From: Actinomadura_C sp036008685
GTDB lineage: Bacteria > Actinomycetota > Actinomycetes > Streptosporangiales > Streptosporangiaceae
Assembly (NCBI GenBank): GCA_036008685.1
Contig: DASYNF010000055.1
Location: forward strand, 8,014-72,013
Direction: 5' to 3'
Length of the DNA stretch: 64,000 nt
The notes beneath the pieces were generated by a model. It saw only the letters and a list, made by a program, of their open reading frames with translations. It had not been told where the DNA came from and did not search any database. A program made the translations under genes and the position numbers. This document shows positions 52,014-61,084 of the stretch, in pieces. How positions within the stretch are numbered: the stretch's first letter is position 1; each line of letters starts with the position of its first letter.

Positions 52014-52116
52014 ACCCCTAGTCTCCTGTACTCCGCGCCGACTGGATCGATCTTGCGTAAGGTCCGTACGCCTACCCGCGGACCGGACACGGCCTGGTCT
52101 GCGGGGCGTGGGCAGG

Positions 52117-52285
52117 CGGCCGGCCGGCCTCGGCACCAACGGCGCTCACGGCCTGTTCACCGGTCGAGCACCAGGTAGATCCGGATGCTGGTGCCGCGCG
52201 GTGAGGTGTGGGTGCGAACCAGGTCGGCGATGTGGTTGACCAGCAGCAGGCCGCGGCCGCCGTTGGTGCCGAGGCCGGCCGGCCG
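52117..52285. repeat. 28-bp inverted repeat, copy of a HATPase glycine-box segment
   Basis: Bases 52117-52144 are the exact reverse complement of 52258-52285, with a seven-base extension after a four-base mismatch. The second arm encodes RPAGLGTNG in the ATPase domain of the neighbouring gene; the first lies just past that gene's stop and would encode the same peptide on the other strand. Confidence 0.75.
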
Positions 52286-53083
52286 GCGACCGGCCAGTGG
52301 ATCGCTGAGATGGCCGGCATCACTGATCTCGCACACCAGGTGCCGGTCGTCCGCCCACACGCGCAGGGTCCCCTGGTCGCCTCCGTGCACGATGGAGTTG
52401 GCGGCCAGTTCGTTGACGGCCAGTTCCAGCTCGGGCAGCCGGTCGTCCGCCAGTCCGAGCCGGGCGGCATGGTGGACGGTGAAGCTCCGGACCTCGGCCA
52501 GGTTGCCGTCGTCGAAGAGGAGTACGGCCGCGAACGGGGCGTCGGTGTGCGGCCGGTTCCAGGTCTCGAGGATGGCCTCGGGCGCGAACGCGCTGCTCGT
52601 ACGCTCGCCGTCGTGGTCGATGAGGACCGGATGGGTGACGGCCGCGTCGTCGAGGACGTCCCTGCCGAGCTCGTCGGCGTCGTAGGGGCACAGGATGGTG
52701 ACGTTCCGGCCGGCGAACGCCAGATTGATCAGCGCCTCGTGCTGCACACAGGCCGGGTATTCCAACTCCGACCGGCCGGCCCAGATGGGCTCGCCGATGA
52801 TCCGCACCCGGCCGGCGGGCTGGGCGTCGGCGAAGGCACGCAGTATCCCGGGGATGATCCAGCCGGGATTACGGCCCGTGACCGTCATGTCGATGAACCG
52901 TACCCGGCGCGCCGAGGCACCCAGGTGGGTGCGCAGCAGCTTCAACCGGGGTCCTGGAACCGCGACCGCCACCGGCTCGCCGGCGGCCAGGCCTTCCCGT
53001 ACGAACGGCAGCGTACCGGCCAGGAACTCATTCTCGCCGCGATACAGCAGCGCCGGATGAGAGAACACTCTCGGACCGGTCAC
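52157..53083 (-). CDS. MEDS-domain sensor with anti-sigma-type HATPase
   Basis: A 308-residue regulator. Residues 1-165 are a MEDS domain (FSHPALLYRGENEFLAGTLP, FIDMTVTGRNPGWIIP, CPYDADEL), found in DcmR-like sensors. The rest is a HATPase_c of the RsbW/SpoIIAB type with LAVNELAANSIVHGG and GRGLLLVNHIAD, lacking any phospho-acceptor His. Such proteins act as anti-sigma factors or serine kinases. An STAS antagonist is encoded 219 bases away, divergently, and could be its partner. Confidence 0.82.
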   Translation of the reverse strand: MTGPRVFSHPALLYRGENEFLAGTLPFVREGLAAGEPVAVAVPGPRLKLLRTHLGASARRVRFIDMTVTGRNPGWIIPGILRAFADAQPAGRVRIIGEPIWAGRSELEYPACVQHEALINLAFAGRNVTILCPYDADELGRDVLDDAAVTHPVLIDHDGERTSSAFAPEAILETWNRPHTDAPFAAVLLFDDGNLAEVRSFTVHHAARLGLADDRLPELELAVNELAANSIVHGGDQGTLRVWADDRHLVCEISDAGHLSDPLAGRRPAGLGTNGGRGLLLVNHIADLVRTHTSPRGTSIRIYLVLDR

Positions 53084-53302
53084 CCCTGTCTCACCTCTAT
53101 ATCAGCTGTCAGGGAAACGGCCCTTTCAGAGTATCTCACGCCACCGGCGGTGGATTATACAGGATGTCGGCTTTATGGCCACCGAACCGACCACGTCGTC
53201 CCTACTATCGGCGATGACCGGCCGTGGTCCGTCACGGGATGGGAAATGGCAATGTAGGAGTTGAAGCGCCGTAGACTTCTCGAGGGGTTAGGAGCATCCA
53301 GC

Positions 53303-53671
53303 ATGAAGAGCTTGGAGCTGTCGAGCACAGAACGTGACGGCTGCCTCGTCGTGACCGTCCGCGGCGATCTGGACGCCAGCGCGCGTCAGAAGCTCGATGG
53401 TTACCTTGCCGAGGCCGGCCGGGGCACATCCCAGCTGGTCGTCGACCTGTCCGAGGTCACCTTCCTGGACACCGCCGGCCTGGCCGTGCTGACACGGCAC
53501 TGGCGGACCCTTGACCGGACCGGCGGCTCCTTGATCCTCGCAGGCGCCCGGTACAAGACCGCGCGAGCCCTCTGGATCACCGGCCTGGCCGAACGCCTGC
53601 CGCTCGCCGAGGACGTGGAGCACGCCATCGCCGTCACGCGGACCGATCCGGAATCACCGACCGGATCCTGA
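53303..53671 (+). CDS. STAS-domain anti-sigma factor antagonist
   Basis: A 122-residue STAS protein. LVVTVRGDLDASARQKL and LVVDLSEVTFLDTAGLAVL are the typical first half and phosphorylation loop, where the usual Ser is Thr (FLDTAGL). It should bind the HATPase domain of an anti-sigma factor and be released on phosphorylation. ATG 53303 has GGAG eight bases upstream. The 229 bases beyond it contain no gene. Confidence 0.86.
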   Translation: MKSLELSSTERDGCLVVTVRGDLDASARQKLDGYLAEAGRGTSQLVVDLSEVTFLDTAGLAVLTRHWRTLDRTGGSLILAGARYKTARALWITGLAERLPLAEDVEHAIAVTRTDPESPTGS

Positions 53672-53900
53672 GGTCCCGGTCCCGGAGGTCCCGTTCTCGG
53701 TGAGAACCGGACCATCACCGAGCATCCGGGCGCTGTCCGCCGCGAGTTCGGGCTCCTTGCCCCCCCGATGATCCGCCGCCGCGTAGGGACCGGGGTGGAC
53801 TTTTCCGTTCCGGGTTGGGCAGGAAGCCACCGGAAGCCGTGTTCCGGGGGACCCCGCGCGACGGGTCCGTGCGACAGGGCCGGAGGGAGGGCCGGGGCCG

Positions 53901-54947
53901 GTGAGTGAACGTGAGGATCCGGGGCCGGGTCTGCGCCGCAGTGACCCGGAGGAGCCCGGCATCCGGAGACGCCGGTGCGGGCGCGGGTTCCGCTACTTCA
54001 ATCCCGACGGCAGCCCCCTGCGCGATCCGGCCGAGATCGCCCGCGTCAAGGCACTGGTGATCCCGCCGGCCTGGACCGAGGTCTGGATCTGCGCCTCACC
54101 GGACGGGCATATCCAAGCCGTCGGCGTGGACAAAGCGGGCCGCCGGCAATATCGATATCACGACGCGTGGCGGGAGTCGCGGGATCGGGAGAAGCACGAC
54201 CGGATGCTGGACTTCGCCGCGGTGCTGCCCCTGATCAGGGACTCCGTGACGGAGCGGCTGGCGGACCGGGGCTTCGGCCGCGAGAGGGTGCTGGCCGCCG
54301 CCGTCCGCCTGCTCGACCTCGGCCTCTTCAGAGCGGGGGGTGAGGAGTATGCCGCGCAGAACCGTACGTACGGTCTCGCCACCGTGCATCGCGAGCACGT
54401 GCACTGCTCCGGCGGCCAGATCCGCTTCGACTACGTCGCCAAGGGGTCCAAGCAGCGCGTCCAGGCCGTGGCAGAGGAGCGGGTCTGCAAGGTCGTCATC
54501 GGTCTCAAGCGGCGTCGCGACGACAACCCGGAGCTTCTCGCCTATCGGGACGGATCGGACTGGCATAACGTCCGCACCGACGACATCAACGGTTACATAC
54601 GGGAGATCGCCGGTGGCGATTTCACCGCCAAGGACTTCCGGACCTGGCATGCCACAGTGCTCGCGGCCGTCGGGCTCGCCGTCTCCACAGAGGCCGTCAA
54701 CGGGTCCGCCGCCGCCCGCCGGCGCGCCGTGGCGCGAGTCGTCGCCGAGGTCGCCGACTATCTGGGGAACACCTCGGCCGTGGCGCGCGCCTCCTATATC
54801 GACCCGCAGATCGTAGATCTCTACGAGCGCGGGATCACCATAGACCGCGCGCTCACGCACCTCGGCGCCGAGACGGGGATCGGCGAACTCGCCACTCAGG
54901 GCCAGGCCGAACAGACCGTACGCCGGCTCCTCCTGCGGCATCGATGA
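53901..54947 (+). CDS. DNA topoisomerase IB (poxvirus-like)
   Basis: A 348-residue type IB topoisomerase that relaxes DNA through a 3-prime phosphotyrosine. GFRYFNPDGSPLRD and LVIPPAWTEVWICASPDGHI are the N-terminal DNA clamp; the catalytic domain has TYGLATVHREHV, KDFRTWHAT and the Tyr in VARASYIDP. Codon use matches the neighbours. The GTG start follows a GGAGGGAGGG tract. It is monocistronic; the host will also have TopA and gyrase. Confidence 0.92.
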   Translation: MSEREDPGPGLRRSDPEEPGIRRRRCGRGFRYFNPDGSPLRDPAEIARVKALVIPPAWTEVWICASPDGHIQAVGVDKAGRRQYRYHDAWRESRDREKHDRMLDFAAVLPLIRDSVTERLADRGFGRERVLAAAVRLLDLGLFRAGGEEYAAQNRTYGLATVHREHVHCSGGQIRFDYVAKGSKQRVQAVAEERVCKVVIGLKRRRDDNPELLAYRDGSDWHNVRTDDINGYIREIAGGDFTAKDFRTWHATVLAAVGLAVSTEAVNGSAAARRRAVARVVAEVADYLGNTSAVARASYIDPQIVDLYERGITIDRALTHLGAETGIGELATQGQAEQTVRRLLLRHR

Positions 54948-55085
54948 TCTGTCAGCGTGGAAGAAGCCGAGGACCTGCCACCGCACCACTTCAGCCGCAG
55001 GGCCGTTCGATAGGGGATATGGGCAAGGCGGAGGTCTCCTTTCGAAGGGCTCGTTTTATCGCGGTGTCCTGGGAACGACCGCAGG

Positions 55086-56218
55086 ATGGAAAGGGAATCT
55101 GTTCGGGCGAGGGTCCGGAGTGGGCTGAGTGCGAACGGCCGGGTCACGACGGCGTTGAAGGCCGGTTTCGCGGCGGTGTGCGCCTGGCTCGTCGGCCGGT
55201 ATGTGGTCGGTCACGGCAACCCGTATTTCGCGCCGATCGCGGCGCTGGTCTCGGTGCACGCCACAGTGGTGCAGTCCCTCCGTGAAGGGGTGCGCTACGT
55301 CGCCTGTTTCGGCCTGGGGGTGCTGGTCGCGGCGGCGAGCGCCGAGATCCTGGGGCTCGGCCCGGTCTCGCTGGCGATCACGCTGGTCACCGGGACGTTG
55401 TTGGGCAGTTGGGCCAGGTTGGGGGGCAGGGACTCGAGGTGCCGTTCACCGCGACGTTCGTCCTCCTGCTGGGCGGCTCGGATCCCGAGGGCTTCGTCGC
55501 CGGTCGTCTGCTGGACGTCCTGGTCGGCGTGCCCATCGGGATCGGGGTCAACGCACTCCTCCTCGCACCGCTCCACGTCCAACCGGCGGCCGACGGCCTC
55601 CGCCGGATCGCCGGCGACACCGCCGACCTGTTCGATGACATGGCGGACGGACTGACCGAGAGATGGCCGCCGAAGAACCCCGACTGGAGCAAGCGCGGTC
55701 AAGCGCTCGACTCCGCGCTGCGTGAGGCCTTGCGTGCCATGTCCCACGCCGACGAGAGCCTCCGGCTCAATCCGCGTGGAGGGCTCCAGCAGGACACGCC
55801 GCGGCTCCTCGAACTGCTGTGGGATTGCTTCGCGGACGTTCGCGGGGGTGCTCAGAGCATCGCGCACAGCCTGAACGAGGCGACAGCGGACGAGGTGGCC
55901 CGGCCGGACGAACCCTCCTGGCTCGACGAGGGCTTTCGCGTCGATTACGCGGAGCTGCTCCGGAAGATCTCCCTGGTCATACGCCACCGGCTGTCCCCGA
56001 CTCCGCTGGCCGATCCCGGGACCGAGGAGGTTCTCGCGGCTCTGGCCGATCTCCGCGAGGAGATCTACGGCCGCCCGGAACGGTCCCACGCCCCGTGGTA
56101 CACCCAGAGCCACCTCGTCATCGAGCTCAACCGGATCCTGCAGAGCGTGTGCGGCACGATCGACGCCTGCGCACGCCATCGCACCAGATCCCTGTCGGTC
56201 ACCAGGCCTCGCGGATAG
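55086..56218 (+). pseudogene. FUSC-family membrane transporter, frameshifted
   Basis: Bases 55086 to about 55427 read FAAVCAWLVGRYV and SLAITLVTGTLLGSWARLGG, then the frame breaks at a run of six G (55422-55427). The continuation in another frame is GLEVPFTATFVLLLGGSDP and LVGVPIGIGVNALLLAPL, followed by a helical cytoplasmic domain to 56218. One extra G in the run would restore a 378-residue aromatic-acid-exporter-like protein. All other parts look intact, so this is a recent mutation, a sequencing error or slippage. Confidence 0.8.
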
Positions 56219-56281
56219 TCATGGCCGGCCTCGAGAGGGCTTTCGGCCCCTGAAGCCGTGGTGAGACGCGTCGTCGCGGGC

Positions 56282-57523
56282 TCATGGCGGTGCGGCCCGA
56301 CCGGGCGCGATGACCGCGGCATAGTGCCGCAGGAGCGCGTCGAGATGGCGGGCCGGGGCGTGGTGGCGGACCACGTGCTCGCGGCCGGCGGCGCCGAGCG
56401 TTTCGGCGTAGCCGGGATCGCCGGCGAGCACCCGCAACGCCGCGGCCAGCGCACGGGGTTCGCCGGGAGGTACGAGCAGTCCCGTGCGGCCGTCGTCGAT
56501 CAGTTCCGGCAGGCCGCCGATGCGGGAGGCCACCACGGCGACCCCGCAGGCGGCCGCCTCGAGCACGCTCATCGGGCAGTTCTCGTACCAGAGGGCCGGC
56601 AGGACGGCGGCGGTGGCACCGCCGAGGGCCTCCGTCAGCGTGCTCTTGGCGGCGAAGCCGTGCAGACGCACCGGCAGCCGTTCGGTGGTGACCCGGCGCG
56701 AGACCGCCGCCTCGGCCCGGCCGGAGCCGTACACATCGACGACCGAGCCGGGCGGGAGTCTCCCGGCGGCGGTCAAGAGGACACCGAGCCCCTTCTCCGC
56801 GACCAGGCGCCCGGCGTAGACGAACCGGGCCGGTCGCTCCGGGGGGCCGGCGGACCGCGCGGGGGGCACGACCGGGTTGGGCAGGACCGCCACCCGTCCG
56901 GCCGGCAGGCCGCCGGCCACCACGCGGTCGCGCAGGAAGGCGCTCGGCGCCAGGAAGAGCCGCACCGATCTCCACCAGCCGCGTGCCGTGGCCAGGCCCG
57001 CCTCGGCCCCGGCCGCGGCCGCCCGCCAGGACGAGCCCTCCCCGGCCAGGCAGCGATGGAGCAGCGGGTTCAGCAGCCGGCCGCCGCTCAGGCAGCGCTC
57101 GCAGGGACGGCCCTGCGTGAACAGGCGGTAGTTCGGGCAGACGGCCTTGTAGTCGTGCAGTGTCATGACGACCGGGATCTCGTGGTCGCGCAGCGCGTCG
57201 AGCACCGACAGGGTGAGGAACTCGTGCACGTGGTGAACGTGGGCGACGTCCGGGCGGGCCTCGGTGAGGAGCCGGTCCAGCGCCCGCCGCGCGGGCCGGC
57301 TGTAGATCCCGGCGAGCCGCCGCCCCGGCTCCGTACGGGCACCGGACCCCGCGGCCGGCGGAAACCATCCCCGCCATGGGGTCGGTGAGGTGTCCGGCTC
57401 GGCCGTGGCGAAGGGGACGACCTCATGACCCGCCGCATGCAGCAGCTGTTCCGTGAGGCGGACGAGCGTCTCGGCGCCGCCGGGCCCCGGTTTGTAGTGA
57501 CCCGTTATCAGCAGGACGCGCAT
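56282..57523 (-). CDS. Glycosyltransferase, GT4 family
   Basis: A 413-residue GT-B enzyme. ITGHYKPGPGGAETLVRL is the acceptor-side loop, VHHVHEFLTL and HDYKAVCPNYRLF follow with a CERC pair seen in many GT4 enzymes, and the donor domain has YAGRLVAEKGLGVLL and ENCPMSVLEAAACGV. It is the last gene of a three-gene minus-strand unit after an alcohol dehydrogenase and a Gfo/Idh protein. Sugar and acceptor unknown. Confidence 0.82.
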   Translation of the reverse strand: MRVLLITGHYKPGPGGAETLVRLTEQLLHAAGHEVVPFATAEPDTSPTPWRGWFPPAAGSGARTEPGRRLAGIYSRPARRALDRLLTEARPDVAHVHHVHEFLTLSVLDALRDHEIPVVMTLHDYKAVCPNYRLFTQGRPCERCLSGGRLLNPLLHRCLAGEGSSWRAAAAGAEAGLATARGWWRSVRLFLAPSAFLRDRVVAGGLPAGRVAVLPNPVVPPARSAGPPERPARFVYAGRLVAEKGLGVLLTAAGRLPPGSVVDVYGSGRAEAAVSRRVTTERLPVRLHGFAAKSTLTEALGGATAAVLPALWYENCPMSVLEAAACGVAVVASRIGGLPELIDDGRTGLLVPPGEPRALAAALRVLAGDPGYAETLGAAGREHVVRHHAPARHLDALLRHYAAVIAPGRAAPP

Positions 57524-57538
57524 CCGGGACCCGCCGAC

Positions 57539-58627
57539 TCAGAAGGTGAAGACGGCCTGGAGGGTGTGGCGCCGCCGGGCCGCCAGGTCCCGCAGAAAGG
57601 CCGGCGCCTCCTCGATGCCCAGCACGTCGGTCACCAGGTGGCGCATGACGTCCGTGCCACGGGCGCGCAGCAGCTCGATCGTGGCGGCGGACAGGCCGGC
57701 GCGGTCCCACGAGGAGCCTCGGGGCGTACGGCCGATCTGGGCGCACCGCAGGGTCAGCCCGTTGTGGTGGAACTCCTCGCCCAGGCGCACGTCAGCGGCG
57801 CCGTCCTGATAGAACGCCAGGTCGATCACCGTTCCCTGCGGTCGCAGGGCCCGAAGCGCGGTGCGTAGCGCACGGCCCTGGCCCCGGCACTGGAACACCA
57901 CGTCGGCACCCGGCTCGGGATCCCGCCAGCGCTCCTTGCACCAGCGCGCGGGGTCGTGCTCCCGCTCGTCCACCGGCACGCAGCCGAGCGCCTCCGCCGC
58001 CGTCAGCCGCCCGGGCGTCGGGTCGGCCACCGCCACCTCGGCCGCGCCGTGGTGCAACGCGAACAGGCCCGTGAGCAGGCCCACGACTCCCGCGCCGGTG
58101 ACGAGGACGCGCCGGCCGGCGACCCCGCCGGCCAGCCTGTCGGCGTACGGAGAGTCCGGCCCCGCCTCCTCCGCGGCGGCGTGCAGAAGCCCGTTGGCGC
58201 AGATCGGTCCCATCTGGGCCACGTAGACGCCGAGCAGCGGGTCGAGATCGTCGGGCAACACGACCACGTGTTCGGAGTGCGGGTCCGCCCGGTAGGAGTC
58301 GCGGTGCCCGTAGGCCATGGCCACCGTCGTCCCCACAGGCGCCGCCGCGCTCCGGCTCCGCCGGACCCGGCCGACCTCCATGTAGCCCAGGCAGCGGACC
58401 GGATAGCGTCCGGTCGGTTCCCCGTCCTCGAAGAGCCGCAGGTGCCGGTCGAAACGGCGCCGGAGGAACGGGCTCGTGCCCTTCACCGTGGCCAGTTCGG
58501 TCCCCGCCGACAGGCCGCTGAACAGCGTCGTGACCTCGAACCCGCCGGCGCCCAGTGCCGCCGCGGGCTCGGTGAAGATCTCCGGCTGTCCCGGTGCGCG
58601 GACGCCGAGGGTGCGTACGTCAGCCAT
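57539..58627 (-). CDS. Zinc-type medium-chain alcohol dehydrogenase, possibly lacking structural zinc
   Basis: A 362-residue MDR protein. RRVLVTGAGVVGLLTGLFAL is the cofactor loop and QCRGQGRALRTALRAL follows it. The N-terminal half has GLSAGTELATVKG rather than the usual Cys/His zinc set, as in the dehydrogenase half of bi-domain oxidoreductases of polysaccharide clusters. The start at 58627 overlaps the Gfo/Idh gene by 8 bases. Together they could oxidise and isomerise a sugar (inference). Confidence 0.76.
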   Translation of the reverse strand: MADVRTLGVRAPGQPEIFTEPAAALGAGGFEVTTLFSGLSAGTELATVKGTSPFLRRRFDRHLRLFEDGEPTGRYPVRCLGYMEVGRVRRSRSAAAPVGTTVAMAYGHRDSYRADPHSEHVVVLPDDLDPLLGVYVAQMGPICANGLLHAAAEEAGPDSPYADRLAGGVAGRRVLVTGAGVVGLLTGLFALHHGAAEVAVADPTPGRLTAAEALGCVPVDEREHDPARWCKERWRDPEPGADVVFQCRGQGRALRTALRALRPQGTVIDLAFYQDGAADVRLGEEFHHNGLTLRCAQIGRTPRGSSWDRAGLSAATIELLRARGTDVMRHLVTDVLGIEEAPAFLRDLAARRRHTLQAVFTF

Positions 58628-59681
58628 GGACGCTCGTCCCATCGGACTCGACGGTGGGCCCGTCGGGCCCGGACACCTTGGACCGCCTGGACGCTCCGGC
58701 CGGCCCGGTCCCTGTGACCCCGAAGGTCTCCGCCGCGCCGGTGGCGGCGGCGGCCGCCGCGGCGCAGGCGAGCCGGTGCGTGCGCAGGGCCTCTCCGTAG
58801 GGGGCCCGTACGCCCCAGCCGGCTTCGCGGATGGCGGTGATGAAGTCGGCGTCCTCGCGCAGGAACGGGTCGGCCTGGGCCTTCATCGTCCAGCGCCGTG
58901 TCCCCTCGTCCACGACGAGTTCGCGTTCGGACAGGATGACCGTACGGCCCCGGCAGAAGAACTCGACGCCCATCCGGTAGCCGTGGCTGAGCACGGAGGT
59001 GGTGGCGATCATGCCGATCGCCCCGGAGGCGAAGCGCAGCGACGACGTGGCGGCCCGGTGGATCTCGTCGCTGCCGGCTCCGGGCAGGCGAACGGCGTCT
59101 CCGTGCAGGACCTCGAGGTCACCTACCAGCAGCCTGGCCAGGTCGAACAGATGCGTCGCCTGTTCCATGAGCTGCCCGCCGGACTCGTCCTCGCGCAGCC
59201 ACCAGTCCGTGGCCGGAACCCGGTCGAGCCAGAAACCCAGGACCAGCAGTGGCGGGGTCTCGGCGAGCAGTTCGGCGGCGCGTTCCACGGTGTCGAGGTA
59301 GCGCCAGTGATATCCGGTCGCGGTGGTCAGGGCGTGGTCCTTCACCGCGGCGGCGATGTTCTCGGCGGTGGCGACGTCGACGGCCAGCGGCTTCTCGACG
59401 AAGAAGGGCAGATCGCGTTCGATCGCGGCGTGCTCGGGAGCGCCGTGGACGCAGGGCGGTACGCAGATGTAGACGCCGTCGAGGGGCTCACGGGCGAACA
59501 TCTCCTCATGACCGGCATACGGCCGGGCGCCGGTCAGGCCCGCGAATCGCTCCCTGCGGTTCTCGAGCGGTTCGGCCACCGCGGTGATCCCCACGCCGTC
59601 GAGGTGGGCCAGCGATTCGGCGTGGCGGGTCGCCACATAACCGGCGCCCACGAAACCGATCTTGGTTAAGGCGGGACTCAC
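58620..59681 (-). CDS. Gfo/Idh/MocA-family oxidoreductase
   Basis: A 353-residue NAD-dependent sugar dehydrogenase. IGFVGAGYVATRHAESL is the NAD loop, FFVEKPLAVD contains the family EKP motif, and GGQLMEQATHLFDLARLL holds the His of the active site. GTG 59681 fits the family start, and TAGATG ends seven bases before it, so the transcript is probably leaderless. First gene of the unit with the MDR dehydrogenase and GT4. Confidence 0.84.
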   Translation of the reverse strand: MSPALTKIGFVGAGYVATRHAESLAHLDGVGITAVAEPLENRRERFAGLTGARPYAGHEEMFAREPLDGVYICVPPCVHGAPEHAAIERDLPFFVEKPLAVDVATAENIAAAVKDHALTTATGYHWRYLDTVERAAELLAETPPLLVLGFWLDRVPATDWWLREDESGGQLMEQATHLFDLARLLVGDLEVLHGDAVRLPGAGSDEIHRAATSSLRFASGAIGMIATTSVLSHGYRMGVEFFCRGRTVILSERELVVDEGTRRWTMKAQADPFLREDADFITAIREAGWGVRAPYGEALRTHRLACAAAAAAATGAAETFGVTGTGPAGASRRSKVSGPDGPTVESDGTSVHG

Positions 59682-59757
59682 ATCCGGACATCTACCCGGC
59701 ACCGGGAGCGCCACTCCGTGCGGCGTCCGACCCAAGGCCCGCGGCCGGCTCCAAGGA

Positions 59758-59826
59758 CACATAAAGACGGGATGGCCTGCACAAGCACATAAAGGGGGAA
59801 TGGCCTGGGCATTTGCGCATAAGGGA
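59758..59826. repeat. Three short direct repeats in a divergent promoter region
   Basis: CACATAAAG at 59758 and 59786 and CGCATAAGG at 59816 recur every 28 and 30 bases; between the first two the rest of the unit (GGGATGGCCTG/GGAATGGCCTG) is also alike. They lie between the Gfo/Idh and GT4 starts. A repeated regulator site is possible. Confidence 0.5.
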
Positions 59827-59890
59827 CGTGTCGGCTGGATCCGCGGGATCAGCGGGACAGTCCCACACCACGGCTCTGAATGAGGTCACG

Positions 59891-61084
59891 ATGCATGTCC
59901 TGCGGCTGTGCTCGGTCTACGAACCTCCTGCCTCGGCCCTGACCGGCCGCGGCGCCGGTTTCGATCCCATCGGGGGCATGCAGAACCACACCGGGCAGCT
60001 GAGCCGCGCCCTCGACCGGCTCGGAATCCGCCAGACCGTGGTCACGACCCGGCCACCGACGGCCCCGGCCGAGTCCCCGCTCGGACAGCACGGCCGGGTC
60101 GTCCGGCTCGGCCTGCCGATCCCCGCCTGCCGGCAGTTCTACGGTCTGGCCGCCTGGCGCCGGCTGCCCCGTCTCGCGAATGACGTCGACCTTGTGCACG
60201 CCCACCTGGGAGAGGACCTCGCGATCATGCCGCTGGCCGTACGCGCCGCACTGCGGGCCGTGGCGCCTCTCGTCGTCACGATCCACTGCAGCCTGCGCTA
60301 CACCTTGCCGGTGACCGACCCGCACTCCCTCCTGCTCAAGACGCTCGGCGGGGCGCTGGAGTGGTACGGGACCGGCCGGGCCGCCGCGATCATCACGCTG
60401 ACCGAGCGGCTGCGGCGGGTCCTGCCCGGGGACAACGTCCATGTCGTCCCGTCCGGGATCGGCGTGGAGTTCACGGCCGAGCCGGACGGGGCCGGCCTGC
60501 CCGCCGACGTGCCCCGGCCCCGGATCGGCTATGTGGGGCGGCTGCACGAGCAGAAGGGCGTGGGCACGCTGCTGTGCGGTTTCGCGCTCCTCGCCGGCGA
60601 CACCGCGGCGCATCTCGTCATCGTCGGGAACGGCCCCGACGGCCCCCGGCTGCGCCGGCTGGCCGCCCGGCTCGGGATCGCCGACCGCACGCGCTTCCTC
60701 GGTTTCGTGCCCCACAGCCGGATGCCGGCGGTCCTGCGCGACCTCGACGTCCTGGTCCTCCCCTCGCGGTACGAGGAGCTGGGATCGGTGCTGCTGGAGG
60801 CGATGTACGCCGGGGTCCCGATCGTGGCCAGCGAGGTCGGCGGCATTCCGGAGCTGATCGTGCACCGCCGCAACGGGCTGCTGATCCCGCCCTCTTCCCC
60901 CATACGGCTCGCGGCCGCCGTCCGGGAGCTCATCGCCGGACCGGAGCCGGCGGCGGCGCTGGCCGCGCGGGCGCACGAGCGGGTGCGGGAACAGACCTGG
61001 GACAAACTCGTCTATCAGGTCCTGGATGTCTATCGATCGGTGCTCCCCGCCGTGTCCGCGATCGCCGGCCCCCGTGACCGCTGA
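59891..61084 (+). CDS. Glycosyltransferase, GT4 family
   Basis: A 397-residue GT-B enzyme. FDPIGGMQNHTGQLSRAL is the N-terminal loop, VHAHLGEDLAI the acceptor region, IGYVGRLHEQKGVGTLL begins the donor domain, and SRYEELGSVLLEAMYAG carries E-x7-E. ATG 59891 has GAGG six bases upstream. It overlaps the next gene, UDP-galactopyranose mutase, by 11 bases, so it may be a galactofuranosyl or related transferase (inference). Confidence 0.82.
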   Translation: MHVLRLCSVYEPPASALTGRGAGFDPIGGMQNHTGQLSRALDRLGIRQTVVTTRPPTAPAESPLGQHGRVVRLGLPIPACRQFYGLAAWRRLPRLANDVDLVHAHLGEDLAIMPLAVRAALRAVAPLVVTIHCSLRYTLPVTDPHSLLLKTLGGALEWYGTGRAAAIITLTERLRRVLPGDNVHVVPSGIGVEFTAEPDGAGLPADVPRPRIGYVGRLHEQKGVGTLLCGFALLAGDTAAHLVIVGNGPDGPRLRRLAARLGIADRTRFLGFVPHSRMPAVLRDLDVLVLPSRYEELGSVLLEAMYAGVPIVASEVGGIPELIVHRRNGLLIPPSSPIRLAAAVRELIAGPEPAAALAARAHERVREQTWDKLVYQVLDVYRSVLPAVSAIAGPRDR

